Below are positions 1 through 7,476 of a DNA stretch of 11,533 nucleotides, in pieces. A program made the translations under genes and the position numbers. The stretch comes from Candidatus Hodarchaeota archaeon (GTDB lineage: Archaea > Asgardarchaeota > Heimdallarchaeia > Hodarchaeales > Hodarchaeaceae), in assembly GCA_016840305.1 (NCBI GenBank), contig JAEOSP010000650.1:1-11533 (forward strand), in the 5' to 3' direction. The notes under the pieces were generated by a model. It was not told the DNA's origin and searched no databases. It saw only the letters and a program-made list of their open reading frames with translations. Every line of letters begins with the position of its first letter. The stretch's first letter is position 1.

Positions 1-900
1 ATGTTAAGCTCGGTTCATTTCTTATTCACCTATACCTGCCTTTTTGAATGCGATCATTGCTTCTTATATTGCAGTCCTTCCTCAGAAGGTACCTTCACTC
101 TTAAACAGATGAAAGAAGTTATTTCTGACTTAAAAAATATTAAAACTCTTTCGAATATCTATTTTGAAGGGGGTGAACCTTTTTTGTATTATGCTCAAAT
201 GCTTGAAGGACTTAAAATGGCCAAGGAGTTGGGTATTAATTCAGGTATTGTTACAAATGGATATTGGGCTTCCTCAGTGGCAGATGCGGAATTATGGTTA
301 CGCCCACTTTTGGATCTAGGAATTTCTGATATTAGTATCAGTAATGATTTATTTCATTACGGAGAAAATCAAGAAAATCTTGCTCGAAATGCTCTTGAAG
401 CAGTTAAGAATCTTAATCTACCAGGAGATTCGATTTCTATCGAAAAACCTTCAATTAAAGATAAAAAAGATCAAAAAAAAGGGACTCCTGTTGTAGGAGG
501 AGGAGTAATGTTTAGAGGGCGCGCAACTGAAACATTAACTGAAGGATTGCCTGCTAAACATTGGACTGAATTTATTGAATGCCCTTACGAAGACCTAGAA
601 ACTCCTAAACGTGTTCATTTGGATTCTTACGGTCATGTCCATATTTGTCAAGGGTTGAGCATGGGCAATATTTGGAAAACACCCTTATCAAAGCTAATAT
701 GCGAGTATGATGGACAATCTCATCCAATATGTGGTCCTCTAATCAAAGGTGGTCCAGCGTATCTCGCCAGAGAATTTAACTTATTTGACGAAGAAGAATT
801 TATTGACCATTGTCACGCTTGTTTTATCGCTCGTAAATTACTGATCAATAAATTCCCTGATTATTTGACTCCTAGACAAGTTTATGGACTTGATACCTAG
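1..900 (+). CDS. Radical SAM protein with SPASM/twitch-like C-terminus, function unknown
   Basis: This 299-residue protein shows the radical SAM signature CX3CX2C at C13, C17 and C20, which binds the [4Fe-4S] cluster that cleaves S-adenosylmethionine. A GGEP motif at residues 57-60 is the usual SAM-amino-group contact. The C-terminal third has further cysteines (C194, C216, C244, C271, C274) around a G-x-x-x-x-C and GNIW pattern. That resembles SPASM/twitch domains, which hold auxiliary Fe-S clusters in peptide- or protein-modifying radical SAM enzymes. A lysine-rich stretch at about 149-160 looks like a loop. The ATG lies on the first base of the window, so an upstream start cannot be excluded, but the cysteine motif sits at the usual distance from this Met. 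The gene ends with two in-frame TAG codons and converges on the hdr operon, so it is not co-transcribed with it. I cannot assign a substrate. Confidence 0.85.
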   Translation: MLSSVHFLFTYTCLFECDHCFLYCSPSSEGTFTLKQMKEVISDLKNIKTLSNIYFEGGEPFLYYAQMLEGLKMAKELGINSGIVTNGYWASSVADAELWLRPLLDLGISDISISNDLFHYGENQENLARNALEAVKNLNLPGDSISIEKPSIKDKKDQKKGTPVVGGGVMFRGRATETLTEGLPAKHWTEFIECPYEDLETPKRVHLDSYGHVHICQGLSMGNIWKTPLSKLICEYDGQSHPICGPLIKGGPAYLAREFNLFDEEEFIDHCHACFIARKLLINKFPDYLTPRQVYGLDT

Positions 901-934
901 TAGAACTAAAATACACTGGAAATAATACACTAAG

Positions 935-989
935 AAAAAATTGAAGGGGGTTGCATAACTCCAAAATTCTTCAGCATTAACCCTTCAAT
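935..989 (-). terminator. Hairpin plus T-run at the end of the hdr operon
   Basis: A perfect 9-bp inverted repeat (ATTGAAGGG at 940-948, CCCTTCAAT at 981-989) encloses a 32-nt loop. Read on the minus strand, it is followed directly by six T residues (935-940). The upstream arm lies in the last codons of mvhD and the stop codon falls in the loop. The geometry is that of an intrinsic terminator for the minus-strand operon. The loop is long, and in an archaeon the T-run alone may do the work. On the plus strand no T-run follows, so it should not terminate the radical SAM gene. Confidence 0.5.
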
Positions 990-1408
990 GGTCCGAGGCT
1001 ACGAATTTTTTCAGTAAATTCAGTCATAACTTGAGCAAATCGTTTCCCTTCACTAGCAGATATCCATTCAAGTCTGAAGCGATCAACCTCAAAACCAAGG
1101 ATTTTCATAGCTTCAACCATTTTGTCAATACGTTCTTTTGCTCTTAAATTACCTTCTAAATAATGACAATCACCTGGGTGGCACCCCGCAACCATGACTG
1201 CATCAGCCCCTTTTAAGAAAGCTTTCATCACAAATGCAGGATCTACTCGTCCAGAGCACATAACACGTAAAATTCGTACATTACTTGGATATTTCAACCG
1301 AGATACACCAGCTAAATCCGCACCCGCATAACTGCACCAATTACAAGCGAATACGATTATTGTTGGTTCAAATACTTCAGGAACTGTAGATATTTCTACT
1401 TGAGTCAT
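977..1408 (-). CDS. mvhD: MvhD-family iron-sulfur subunit (electron-transfer adaptor for HdrA)
   Basis: The 143-residue product matches the MvhD family (delta subunit of F420-non-reducing hydrogenase) in length and cysteine pattern: CNWC at 22-25, MCSGR at 50-54 and GCHPGDC at 75-81. These give C22, C25, C51, C76 and C81. In the family this small soluble protein carries a [2Fe-2S] cluster and passes electrons between a hydrogenase or formate dehydrogenase module and HdrA. It is the last gene of the minus-strand operon, 18 nt after hdrA. A strong Shine-Dalgarno sequence, GAGGTGG on the minus strand at about 1414-1420, supports the ATG. The usual partners MvhA and MvhG are absent from the window, so the electron donor must be encoded elsewhere or be something else. 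MvhD-like domains also occur fused to QmoB and to some HdrA proteins. Confidence 0.92.
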   Translation of the reverse strand: MTQVEISTVPEVFEPTIIVFACNWCSYAGADLAGVSRLKYPSNVRILRVMCSGRVDPAFVMKAFLKGADAVMVAGCHPGDCHYLEGNLRAKERIDKMVEAMKILGFEVDRFRLEWISASEGKRFAQVMTEFTEKIRSLGPLKG

Positions 1409-1426
1409 AATTTTCCACCTCTTTTT

Positions 1427-4400
1427 TCACGGAGCCTCCACTGATGGCATAATTGCCTCTATTTTTTCGGTTAAGTCAGGTTTTGTAAGTATTGAATTAA
1501 ATTGATCCTCAATTATCTTATCGGGGAAATGTTTGACAGTAATAGCTGACACAGGACATGTAACCACGCAAGTTCCGCAACCTTTGCAGACAGCTTCATT
1601 AACCACTGCTTTAACCATTTTAAGTTCTCGCGTTTCCATACTTAAGGTCTTAATTTCTAGTTCAATTGCTTTAAATGGACACACTTCTTCACATCTGCCA
1701 CAACCACGACAGATATCTTGATTAACATTGGCTATAGCTCCTTCTGACAAAATATACCCCTTCGCAAGTAGGGCCATCACCCTAACAGCAGCACCACTCC
1801 CTTGAAAGATACTCTCAGAAGTGAATTTTGGAAATTGACTTGTTCCTGCTAAGTATATCCCATCTGTAGCAAAGTCAATTGGACGGAGTTTTACGTGTGC
1901 TTCTAAAAAGAAATTATCAGCACCACGAGCACATTTAAACATCTGTCCTAATTCTTCATTTGGTTTAGGTACAAGAGGTACGCTTAAAACCACCAGATCT
2001 GGTTTAACTCGTAGATTTACACCAAGCATCTCATCGAAAATAGTTACTGTTCCATCTGAATCCACAATTGGCTTCTGTTCATCAGTATAACGTATAAAAA
2101 TAGTTCCTAATTCTCTAGCTTCAAGATATAATTCTTCTAGATCCCCATAGGTTCTAATATCCTTGTAAAGAATGAATATATTTGCATTAGGATTCCGTTT
2201 TTTAATTCGGATACTATTCTTTATAGCTACGGTACAGCATATTCTTGAACAATACGTTCGGGGGGTTTCTTCTTCTCGAGAACCAACACACTGTATCATA
2301 ACAACATTCTGAGGGTCCACCTCATCAAATCGTTCTTCAAGTTCACGCTGGGTGATGATATTAGATGCAGTTCCATAATTATAGTAACCGTTAGGTGTTA
2401 GTGGTTCTGCTCCCGTTGCGATGATTACCGCTCCAAAACGAATTTCTTTTCCTTGAACCTTTCCTTTGAAGTTTCCAACTGCTCCACTAAGCTCTTCTAG
2501 GGTGGAATTTGTAAAGATTATGATATCAGATTCATTCTCTACCTCTTTTCGCATTTCATTTACAATTTCGGGGCCTTTCAACCCATTATGTAATTCGGGT
2601 ATCTTAAGAAGCTCTCCTCCAAGTTGATCTTCTTTTTCAACTAAATAAACTGGGTATCCTGCTCGTGCAAGATCGAGAGCACTTGTCATTCCAGCTACAC
2701 CACCCCCGATTACCAAAGCTTTTTTAATGATTGGTATCTTTTCCTTAAATAATGGCTCTAGACCACATGCTCTAGTTATTGCACCACGAACCAGATCCTT
2801 TGCTTTTACGTTTGCTTCTACTGGTTGATGAGGGTGCACCCATGAGACTTGTTCTCGCAGATTTACTAAATCAAATAAAAATTCATTTAACCCTGCTTCC
2901 ATAAGCGTGCTTCTAAATAAGGGTTCATGTGTTCGTGGTGTACAAGAGGCAACAATAACACGATTGAGCTTATGTTCCTTTATTGCTTCTTTTATCGTTA
3001 CCTGCGAATCCGCTGCACAAGCGTACATTGGATCAGTGGCATATACAACATTTTCAAATTGTTTTGCATATTCTGCAACCTCTGCACAGTCGACTACTGA
3101 ACCTATATTGTGTCCACAATGGCAGACTAGGACTCCTATGCGTGGTTCATCTGTAGGACTAACTACTATTTGCCGAGGAAGTTTTTTCTCCTCAATTTCT
3201 GTGCCTCTTACATCTTTAAGTAGTATTGATGCTTTTGCTGCAGCTCCACTTGCTTGAGCGACTGTATCAGGTATGTCTTTTGGACTTGAGGCAACCCCAC
3301 AAACATATACTCCTCCCCTATTTGTTTCTAATGGTTTTAATGGATCAGTTACTACAAATCCTGTCTCAGATACTTCAAGGTGTAAGCTATTCACAAGATA
3401 ATCTGTGTGAGAAGAAGGATCTAACCCCGTTGATAAAACTACCAAGTCCATTTCTTCTGTAGAAATACCTGGAGTTCCTTTAAAATCCTCATATTTTATT
3501 ATTAAATTTCTATTTTCAGGATTTTCTCTTATTTCGCTTACTCTTGATTTAATAAAATGAATATTAAATTCGTTAATAGCACGTTTATAAAATTCTTCAA
3601 ATCCTTTGCCAAAAGCACGTATATCCATATAATAAATGTATACTTCTACACTAGGATCATGTTCTTTAGCCATTATTGCCTCTTTAACCGCATACATACA
3701 ACAGGCAGCAGAACAATAGTTTTTATTTAATGAAGGATTTCTTGATCCAACGCATTGTAAAAATGCTATTTTCTTTGGATGTTTTTGGTCATAGGGTCGG
3801 ATTACTTCTCCTCCAGTTGGACCTGAGGCATTCAAAAACCGTTCAAATTGTAATGTGGTAACAACATTTGGGAATTGACCATAATGAAGACTTGATATTT
3901 CTTTTGCATCGAAAGGATCAAAACCCGTTGTTACAATTACTGCGCCAACAGACAATTCTTTTTCTTCATCTTTTTGTTCATAATCAATAGCACCAGGCCC
4001 GCATTTCTTTTTACAAATACCACATTTTCCTTTAGTGAGATAAGCACAGTTATGAGATTGAATATAAGCAATTTTAGGCACAGCTTGGGGAAAAGGAATT
4101 GATACTGTTTTTCTACCTGGTTTATCTCTCCCTTTTTTGTCTTTTCTCATCAAACCAGCATTAAATTCATCGTCAACCCAATAAGGACAATTTGTTTCGC
4201 AATCTCCGCAACCTGTACATTTATCTTCGTTAACATACCTTGCTTTCTTGAGATACTTTAGTTTAAAGTTTCCAGGTGAACCTGTAAGTTCTTGGGGATC
4301 ACAATATGTCAATAGACGAATATTTGGATGTCGCTGTACGTCAACTAACTTGGGGCCCAGTATGCACATTGCGCAATCTAGGGTTGGAAAGGTCTTATCT

Positions 4401-4543
4401 AGTTGAACCATACGCCCTCCGATTGAGGGATTAGTTTCAATGAGATACACGAGAAATCCTTGATCAGCCATGTCTAAAGATGCTTGTATTCCTGCAATTC
4501 CTCCTCCTATTACTGCTACAGATCCTAACATTGTTTCAGCCAT
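1427..4543 (-). CDS. hdrA: Double-length HdrA: two fused FAD/Fe-S halves of heterodisulfide reductase subunit A
   Basis: The 1038-residue flavo-iron-sulfur protein is about 1.5 times the length of canonical HdrA. Half one (about 1-450) has a dinucleotide-binding GGGIAG at 13-18, the HdrA motif CAMCILGPK at 57-65, and an inserted ferredoxin region (C109/112/115/119 and C166/174/177/181). It also has the HdrA cluster pattern CX12CX3CC (C264, C277, C281, C282). Half two (about 467-1038) opens with the HdrA N-terminal domain (HCG at 475-477). It has a second GGGVAG at 613-618, a second CX12CX3CC (C752, C765, C769, C770) and a C-terminal 2x[4Fe-4S] ferredoxin (C945/948/951/955 and C986/989/992/996). 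Half two lacks the CAMCILGPK insertion and the inserted ferredoxin. In the family HdrA is the flavin-based electron-bifurcating subunit that wires MvhD, HdrBC and ferredoxin together. A minus-strand GAGAGGA a few bases upstream supports the ATG. The gene starts 19 nt after the HdrD-like gene. Confidence 0.93.
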   Translation of the reverse strand: MAETMLGSVAVIGGGIAGIQASLDMADQGFLVYLIETNPSIGGRMVQLDKTFPTLDCAMCILGPKLVDVQRHPNIRLLTYCDPQELTGSPGNFKLKYLKKARYVNEDKCTGCGDCETNCPYWVDDEFNAGLMRKDKKGRDKPGRKTVSIPFPQAVPKIAYIQSHNCAYLTKGKCGICKKKCGPGAIDYEQKDEEKELSVGAVIVTTGFDPFDAKEISSLHYGQFPNVVTTLQFERFLNASGPTGGEVIRPYDQKHPKKIAFLQCVGSRNPSLNKNYCSAACCMYAVKEAIMAKEHDPSVEVYIYYMDIRAFGKGFEEFYKRAINEFNIHFIKSRVSEIRENPENRNLIIKYEDFKGTPGISTEEMDLVVLSTGLDPSSHTDYLVNSLHLEVSETGFVVTDPLKPLETNRGGVYVCGVASSPKDIPDTVAQASGAAAKASILLKDVRGTEIEEKKLPRQIVVSPTDEPRIGVLVCHCGHNIGSVVDCAEVAEYAKQFENVVYATDPMYACAADSQVTIKEAIKEHKLNRVIVASCTPRTHEPLFRSTLMEAGLNEFLFDLVNLREQVSWVHPHQPVEANVKAKDLVRGAITRACGLEPLFKEKIPIIKKALVIGGGVAGMTSALDLARAGYPVYLVEKEDQLGGELLKIPELHNGLKGPEIVNEMRKEVENESDIIIFTNSTLEELSGAVGNFKGKVQGKEIRFGAVIIATGAEPLTPNGYYNYGTASNIITQRELEERFDEVDPQNVVMIQCVGSREEETPRTYCSRICCTVAIKNSIRIKKRNPNANIFILYKDIRTYGDLEELYLEARELGTIFIRYTDEQKPIVDSDGTVTIFDEMLGVNLRVKPDLVVLSVPLVPKPNEELGQMFKCARGADNFFLEAHVKLRPIDFATDGIYLAGTSQFPKFTSESIFQGSGAAVRVMALLAKGYILSEGAIANVNQDICRGCGRCEEVCPFKAIELEIKTLSMETRELKMVKAVVNEAVCKGCGTCVVTCPVSAITVKHFPDKIIEDQFNSILTKPDLTEKIEAIMPSVEAP

Positions 4544-4562
4544 TTTTTCTTCCTCTCATCTG

Positions 4563-5696
4563 TTATTTAGAACTCGACCTCTCATCAATAATCATACCTA
4601 GTTCTTTGACTTTAATTTTATAATTGTGTTGAGGTTTTTTATCTTCTAATACACAATTTAAATGTGCATAACACTTTGAACAAGCTACACCCAATGTTCC
4701 CTCTTCCCCAACTGCTTGAGTTGCCTCTTCTAGTTTCCGTAACATGATCGCACGTGAGGCATCATCGCATTTTAACCATGCAGATACTCCACAACATTTA
4801 GTAAATTGCTTATTTAAAGACAATTCTTTAATTGATGCTCCAGAAGCTTTTAACACATTTCTTGGACTTTCATATTCCTTCATGAACCGACCTAGCCGAC
4901 ATGGGTCATGGTAAGTAAGAGTGGTTGCTTCTTCTATAAATTGTAACTTATCCTGATGTCCTTCAATGAACTGTGATATATGCTGAACGTTAACTCCTTC
5001 TAAATCGTATAAATCCTCGAATGAATAATAGCACTCCGCACAAGAAACAATCAATGTAGATATTCCTGAATCCTTGATGATTTTCGTGTTGTAATCACGT
5101 CCCTGCTCATATGCATTCATGTCACCTGTCCAATAAGCATCATGTCCGCAACATTTTAATGACAATAAATTTGGTTTAATGCCAATCTTGTTAATTACAT
5201 TGATAGCACTCTGACCGATTTGATGAAAACTCGTTTCTTTTAAGTCTAGAAATTTATCGTAAAGATCAATACATCCAGGAAAATAAGCAATGGATGATTC
5301 TTGATCTAATTCACCTTCATAATCAAATTTCATTCCTGAATCAGTCATTTCGTTCATAAATACCTGCATGATATTGAAAATATTATGATGAGCAAAAAGG
5401 TCTTCATTTACTCCTTGTTGTTCTCGTGATAAGCGGATAAATTCTGGAAAATCAACTTCCTGAGGACAGACTTCCAAACACAATCCACAAGTCAAACAAG
5501 ATGTTAAATCATCTTCAGTTACTTTAGAATCGAATACGAAGTTATGAATGATTTTTCTGGGATTGAATTTTGATACTCTGCGGACTGGACATACACTGGT
5601 GCAGGAAGAACATTGATAACATGCCTGCAACATCGATTTCAGGTCATCAGATGTAATTTTTACTTCATAATTTACAGGACTCTCTGACATTACCAT
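4563..5696 (-). CDS. HdrD-like protein: fused HdrC ferredoxin and HdrB CCG domains
   Basis: This 377-residue protein combines an HdrC-type 2x[4Fe-4S] module (C26/29/32/36 and C67/70/73/77) with two cysteine-rich CCG domains. CCG domain one has C142, CC182-183, C219 and C222. Domain two has C266, CC301-302, C339 and C342. Both copies of the CXnCCGXnCXXC pattern are complete, so both can be expected to bind the cofactor type found in HdrB/HdrD (non-cubane [4Fe-4S] clusters) that reduces disulfides. The YHDPCRLGR segment at 262-270 places it with the HdrD/GlpC-like Fe-S oxidoreductases. It lacks a membrane segment, so it should be soluble. The start at 5696 is backed by a GAGGAG on the minus strand at about 5704-5709, overlapping the hdrB stop; a second in-frame ATG at 5690 is possible. 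It is a second HdrCB unit beside the separate hdrC and hdrB genes. The true disulfide substrate is unknown. Confidence 0.88.
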   Translation of the reverse strand: MVMSESPVNYEVKITSDDLKSMLQACYQCSSCTSVCPVRRVSKFNPRKIIHNFVFDSKVTEDDLTSCLTCGLCLEVCPQEVDFPEFIRLSREQQGVNEDLFAHHNIFNIMQVFMNEMTDSGMKFDYEGELDQESSIAYFPGCIDLYDKFLDLKETSFHQIGQSAINVINKIGIKPNLLSLKCCGHDAYWTGDMNAYEQGRDYNTKIIKDSGISTLIVSCAECYYSFEDLYDLEGVNVQHISQFIEGHQDKLQFIEEATTLTYHDPCRLGRFMKEYESPRNVLKASGASIKELSLNKQFTKCCGVSAWLKCDDASRAIMLRKLEEATQAVGEEGTLGVACSKCYAHLNCVLEDKKPQHNYKIKVKELGMIIDERSSSK

Positions 5697-5708
5697 CTTT
5701 TTGTCTCC

Positions 5709-6590
5709 TCATGTTTTAATAGGTTTCAACAATTCTTTAGGAGAAACATAATTTGATCCAAGTCCTAAAGACTTGTAATCGAGACCCATTCCTAATCCAA
5801 GCAATTGACTAAAGTACAGCACTGGAATACTGAAATTTCCACCACTGACTCTTTTTATTGCTTGTTTTTGTTGCCCATCGAGCGCAAGAGCACACATTTG
5901 ACAAGCAAGGACAATAAAATCTGCACCTACCTCTTTAGCATTTACTATGATGTTACCAGTTAAAGTTTCAACGGTTGGCTTAGCTACAAGAAGCTGTGTG
6001 GCACCACAGCATTTAGTTTTCATAGGAAAGAATAGAGCTTCAGCTCCAACTGCTTCGATCAATTCATCCATGAATGTAGGATTATCAGGGTCTTCAAATT
6101 GAATAACATCACCAGGACGTGTGCAGAAACATCCGTAGTATGCAACTCCTTTTTTCCCTTCAAGAGGATTCCCTTTTACCATCTTTTCTTTTATTTTGTC
6201 TATACCTATATCATCTCTGAGTAATTGCAACATATGCATGGATTTTACGCTGTTTGGTGTATATGCTGTATCTAGTATTGAATTTATTTCCTCTGCACAA
6301 TCTCTATCTTCAGCCATTTTATAATTTGTGGATATTAATTGGTAAGAGCAAGCTGGACAAACAGCTATCAGTTTTTCGTATTTTTCTTTTTCTGCAATAG
6401 CTAAGTTTCTAGCCACTATTCCATTCGCTGCTAAATGATTTGTTGCTTGAACTTCTAGTGCTCCACAGCAATTCCAATCAGGAATTTCCTCTAATTCAAT
6501 TCCTAATTCTCTTGTAATGGTAAATACTGATTTATTGTACTCCTTAGCTACTTTATGCAGTGAACAACCTGGGTAATAACCAACTTTCAT
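5709..6590 (-). CDS. hdrB: Heterodisulfide reductase subunit B (HdrB family)
   Basis: HdrB-family subunit with two complete CCG motifs. Counting from the chosen ATG, the first is C9, CC41-42, C78 and C81. The second is C154, CC194-195, C230 and C233, within the family signatures YYPGCS, YYGCF..RP, KCCGA and CQMC. In methanogens these residues hold two non-cubane [4Fe-4S] clusters where the CoM-S-S-CoB disulfide is cleaved. No coenzyme M or B pathway is visible here, so another disulfide is likely. I start it at the ATG at 6590 (293 residues, beginning MKVGYYPGC). An AGGTGAG on the minus strand (6598-6604) lies about 7 nt upstream, and this ATG begins just 1 nt after the hdrC stop. The longer GTG start at 6602 would place the Shine-Dalgarno inside the gene. 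The next gene follows after 12 nt. Confidence 0.93.
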   Translation of the reverse strand: MKVGYYPGCSLHKVAKEYNKSVFTITRELGIELEEIPDWNCCGALEVQATNHLAANGIVARNLAIAEKEKYEKLIAVCPACSYQLISTNYKMAEDRDCAEEINSILDTAYTPNSVKSMHMLQLLRDDIGIDKIKEKMVKGNPLEGKKGVAYYGCFCTRPGDVIQFEDPDNPTFMDELIEAVGAEALFFPMKTKCCGATQLLVAKPTVETLTGNIIVNAKEVGADFIVLACQMCALALDGQQKQAIKRVSGGNFSIPVLYFSQLLGLGMGLDYKSLGLGSNYVSPKELLKPIKT

Positions 6591-6591
6591 C

Positions 6592-7221
6592 TTATTTCTC
6601 ACCTGTTTTCGCTTTTGCCCTTTTATAGATTTTTCTCACTCCTTTCCTAGCTTTTGAATTTCGAGGGGGTAAAAACTCAATTTTGAATTTCATTAGCATT
6701 CCCAAAATCATTGAAATATATTTAAATCCAACAAGTGCTCCAAAAGGAAAACCTCTACCATACATTAGGTAGCGACCAATCATTTCTGGTTCCCATGTTC
6801 GTCCCCAGAGCCAAACGCTTTCAGAAAATCTTTTATCAAAAGAATGTTTTAATTTACCTTCTTTCGATAACTTTATCCGTCTTGTTTTATCCTTATTCTT
6901 TGATTCTCTAACAGCGATACTACGTAACGCTTCGATAACCTCAGTAAAGCGTACGTTCTGAGGACATCGATCAGTGCATTCATAACAACCCACACACTGC
7001 CATATAGCACTTGATTCCAATACTTCTTTCCGAAGACCAACTAAAACCTGACGAATTATCAATCTTGGATTTAGCTCTAATCCAGCGTCTGTAATAGGAC
7101 AAGTTAATGTGCAAGAAGAACATTGGAAACATTTCTTCAGATGTTTACCCCCCTCTTCAGCAGCTACAACATTCTTAAAATTTAAATCGGCAGTATTTAG
7201 GTCTATGGTTTTTACGCTCAT
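6592..7221 (-). CDS. hdrC: Heterodisulfide reductase subunit C (HdrC family)
   Basis: First gene of the minus-strand operon. The 209-residue product contains a 2x[4Fe-4S] module with C31, C34, C37, C41 and C76, C79, C82, C86. It matches HdrC, which relays electrons from HdrA to HdrB. The C-terminus is notable: a hydrophobic stretch at about 158-178 (FGALVGFKY, SMILGMLM) is followed by a strongly basic tail at about 187-209, which might be a docking surface or a weak membrane anchor. I prefer the ATG at 7221; an in-frame GTG at 7230 would add three residues. Neither has a Shine-Dalgarno sequence, unlike the downstream genes, which suits a leaderless or short-leader first gene. It abuts hdrB with a 1-nt gap. 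Confidence 0.92.
   Translation of the reverse strand: MSVKTIDLNTADLNFKNVVAAEEGGKHLKKCFQCSSCTLTCPITDAGLELNPRLIIRQVLVGLRKEVLESSAIWQCVGCYECTDRCPQNVRFTEVIEALRSIAVRESKNKDKTRRIKLSKEGKLKHSFDKRFSESVWLWGRTWEPEMIGRYLMYGRGFPFGALVGFKYISMILGMLMKFKIEFLPPRNSKARKGVRKIYKRAKAKTGEK
6598..6604 (-). promoter_or_regulatory. Ribosome binding site that fixes the hdrB start
   Basis: The minus strand reads AGGTGAG here, seven bases before the ATG at 6590 and within the end of hdrC. It argues for the 293-residue HdrB starting MKVGYYPG and against the upstream GTG at 6602, which would overlap hdrC by 11 nt. Translational coupling of hdrC and hdrB is likely. Confidence 0.7.
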
Positions 7222-7255
7222 ATATATCACGTTTTGTAATCCGTAAGTAGACTAA

Positions 7256-7280
7256 ACCTATATTACAAGTAAAATATATG
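7256..7280 (-). promoter_or_regulatory. Candidate TATA-type promoter(s) of the hdr operon
   Basis: Upstream of hdrC the minus strand carries CATATATTTT (7271-7280) and AATATAGG (7257-7264). Either would suit an archaeal TATA box, predicting a transcript start about 25 nt downstream and a leader of roughly 15 to 30 nt before the ATG at 7221. The absence of a Shine-Dalgarno site at hdrC agrees with a short leader. The region is generally AT-rich, so this is a pattern match only. Confidence 0.35.
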
Positions 7281-7285
7281 CAGAA

Positions 7286-7297
7286 CTTTAAATATTC
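7286..7297 (+). promoter_or_regulatory. Candidate TATA-type promoter of the lipoyl-protein gene
   Basis: CTTTAAATATT in the divergent intergenic region resembles an archaeal TATA box. Transcription from it would begin near 7315-7320 and give a long leader of about 160 nt before the ATG at 7477. That leader would include the folded element at 7368-7447. The motif is nearly symmetric, so it could also serve the minus strand. It is a motif match in AT-rich DNA. Confidence 0.3.
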
Positions 7298-7367
7298 TAT
7301 TCAAACTATTGTTAATAATCCACAACTACATTGTATTTACAACAAAGAAAAGAGTTTTAAACACTCT

Positions 7368-7447
7368 GATTGCAAACGGAGTAACCACTTCGGTTGTAAT
7401 TATAATTGGCTCCAGCAAAGGAGCTAGAGACTAGATCCTGCAAAATC
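7368..7447 (+). promoter_or_regulatory. Predicted three-way-junction RNA leader upstream of the GcvH-like gene
   Basis: By eye the leader folds into a closed structure. The closing stem pairs GATTGCA (7368-7374) plus GGA (7378-7380) with TCCTGCA (7436-7442) and ATC (7445-7447), with small bulges. It encloses hairpin B, GTAACC/GGTTGT (7381-7386 with 7392-7397, two G-U pairs, 5-nt loop). It also encloses hairpin C, TGGCTCC/GGAGCTA (7407-7413 with 7420-7426, 6-nt loop). A weaker hairpin, AGAGT/ACTCT (7351-7367), lies directly before it. The element ends 16 nt before the GGAG ribosome binding site (7464-7467). It is tRNA-sized but I see no T-loop or anticodon arm. A cis-regulatory leader is the best guess; no known riboswitch class was recognised. 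Confidence 0.35.
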
Positions 7448-7476
7448 AATAATCGAATAATATGGAGAATTAAGAT

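Noticed and set aside
1..900. The radical SAM protein as a lipoyl synthase (LipA or LipS1/LipS2 type) serving the lipoyl protein
   Set aside because: The GGEP motif and SPASM-like cysteine-rich C-terminus fit the SPASM-type group. I see no LipA-type N-terminal second-cluster motif, and the gene is not co-oriented with gcvH.
910..931. Two copies of AATACACT 14 bases apart between the radical SAM gene and mvhD
   Set aside because: Too short, and only two copies; no reason to regard it as an operator or att site.
2907..3462. Plus-strand open frames opposite hdrA
   Set aside because: They lie wholly antisense to conserved HdrA coding sequence and their products look like reverse-strand composition shadows.
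7368..7447. A tRNA gene
   Set aside because: The element is tRNA-sized and branched, but no T-loop consensus, anticodon arm or 7-bp acceptor stem can be placed.
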